Positions 49,207-49,926 of a stretch of 49,926 nucleotides of DNA are shown here, piece after piece. The first letter of the stretch is position 1. Each line of letters begins with the position of its first letter. Both the position numbers and the translations under genes were made by a program. The notes beneath the pieces were generated by a model. It did no database searches, was not told where the DNA came from, and saw only the letters and a list, made by a program, of their open reading frames with translations. The DNA comes from Bacteroidia bacterium (lineage in GTDB: Bacteria > Bacteroidota > Bacteroidia > B-17B0 > Aurantibacillaceae): the NCBI GenBank assembly GCA_026418315.1, contig JAOABO010000001.1, positions 1 through 49,926 of the forward strand. The letters are read 5' to 3'.

Positions 49207-49926
49207 TTAATTTACGATAATTCTGAATGTATGAAATTGGTTCTGATTATTTATTAGGATGATATTATAGATTCCTTTACCGTAATGGCTAATATCAATT
49301 GTATTATTGTCAATTAACAGAGTAGATTCTTTTATTAATTGTCCAAGAGCGTTATATATTTTGTAGTGATATGTATTATCTGATTGAATAATAAACTGTC
49401 CGTTATTAGGATTAGGATAGAGTATGATTTCATGAGCAGAATTAGCAGAGTATATACTTGTTACACAATCTACAGAAAAAGTATAAACAGTTGTACAATT
49501 ATTGGCATCAGAAACAGTAACAGTATAGGTTGTTCCGGCTCCTGCTGTTCCATTAAGATTAGATGCAGTAGAAGAGGTAGAAACATTAGGTGTCCATTGA
49601 TAAGTGTAAGGTACTGTTCCGTTAGAAACATTAATAGTAGCAGAGCCATTAGCACAACCGGGTGCTGTAGCGTTATTGACGGTTACATTAACAGATGGTG
49701 TAGGATTGACAAGAACAGAGGTGGTTGCAAAATTGGAGCAATTAAAAACGTTATTTCCATAAACTGTATAAGTGGTAGTAGTAGCAGGATTAACAATGAT
49801 GGATGATGTTATGTTTCCGGTATTCCAAGTATAGCTGCTGGCCCCTGATGCAGATAGAGTTGCAGCTTGTCCGGAACAGGTTGTAGCAGAGTTTACAGAT
49901 AAAGTTGGAGTGGGATTAACAATAAC
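49207..49926 (-). CDS. T9SS-sorted surface protein with SprB-like repeats, C-terminal part
   Basis: The last 239 residues of a large exported protein; the start lies beyond the right edge, and the frame is open across the whole 720 bases. It contains two or more repeated beta-sandwich units: a Cys-containing unit ATTCSGQAATLSASGASSYT... and a clear SprB-type repeat, APGCANGSATINVSNGTVPY followed by TYQWTPNVSTSSTASNLNG and TYTVTVSDANNCTT. It ends with a type A T9SS sorting domain, EIILYPNPNNGQFIIQS ... YNALGQLIKES ... ISHYGKGIYNIIL, which should carry the protein through the SprA translocon and to the cell surface. SprB-like proteins act as gliding adhesins or matrix proteins. Confidence 0.88.
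   Translation of the reverse strand, partial: VIVNPTPTLSVNSATTCSGQAATLSASGASSYTWNTGNITSSIIVNPATTTTYTVYGNNVFNCSNFATTSVLVNPTPSVNVTVNNATAPGCANGSATINVSNGTVPYTYQWTPNVSTSSTASNLNGTAGAGTTYTVTVSDANNCTTVYTFSVDCVTSIYSANSAHEIILYPNPNNGQFIIQSDNTYHYKIYNALGQLIKESTLLIDNNTIDISHYGKGIYNIILINNQNQFHTFRIIVN

Noticed and set aside
49384..49806. 140-residue plus-strand open frame rich in Ile, Ser, Arg and Cys
   Set aside because: It lies antisense to the T9SS adhesin, whose minus-strand frame is continuous and has clear SprB and sorting-domain motifs. The composition is that of an antisense shadow of Gly/Thr/Val repeats.

Overview
The window is AT-rich, densely packed DNA from a Bacteroidota chromosome, of Flavobacteria or Chitinophagia type. 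The evidence is a fused LpxC-FabZ gene, a complete alternative complex III cluster (actA-F), a type IX secretion (T9SS) plug protein, a secreted protein with a T9SS C-terminal sorting domain, a DPP-IV-type peptidase, a short AMP nucleosidase, an exosortase of the XrtF type, and promoters with the -7 motif TAnnTTTG and -33 motif TTG/TTTG typical of this phylum. Nearly every gene belongs to core metabolism or cell envelope. I see no insertion sequence, prophage, CRISPR array, tRNA or rRNA gene.

Layout. 1-412: 5' part of a DEAD-box RNA helicase. 564-7325 (minus): an outer-membrane protein, accD with a class I aldolase, panB, and sucC followed by a lipoprotein and a secreted protein. 7407-9055 (plus): a Spy-like periplasmic protein and hemW. 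9070-12479 (minus): a DPP-IV-type peptidase and ribBA. 12619-14813 (plus): lpxC-fabZ and lpxA. 14865-14961 (minus): a signal recognition particle RNA with its own promoter.

15010-23401 (minus) is the most interesting stretch. Nine genes overlap or sit 1-4 bases apart: a tiny polyproline/cysteine protein with a PIDGG-type C-terminal sorting signal, exosortase XrtF, the XrtF-associated membrane protein, glyA, a HAD phosphatase, a Wzc-like tyrosine autokinase with a very tyrosine-rich tail, a DAHP synthase-chorismate mutase fusion, AMP nucleosidase and meaB. The first three look like a self-contained protein-sorting module whose substrate would be only about 20 residues long after its signal peptide. 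The kinase downstream suggests a link to surface polysaccharide export.

23525-25312 (plus): a PaaE-like flavin/2Fe-2S reductase and lptB. 25414-34704 (minus): ettA, cdaA, a Ppx/GppA phosphatase, ppk1, a 37-residue Cys-rich membrane peptide, purK, a small secreted protein, the T9SS plug protein and plsY. The overlapping ppk1-ppx-cdaA genes join polyphosphate and c-di-AMP metabolism. 35021-35638 (plus): a 3-methyladenine DNA glycosylase. 35805-44214 (minus): actABCDEF, the quinol:cytochrome c reductase of the respiratory chain, with a well-formed promoter and terminator but no adjacent oxidase genes. 44534-49036 (minus): a DUF4175 giant coiled-coil membrane protein, an RsbW-like ATP-binding protein and a lipoprotein. 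49207-49926 (minus): the C-terminal part of a SprB-like repeat adhesin exported by the T9SS.
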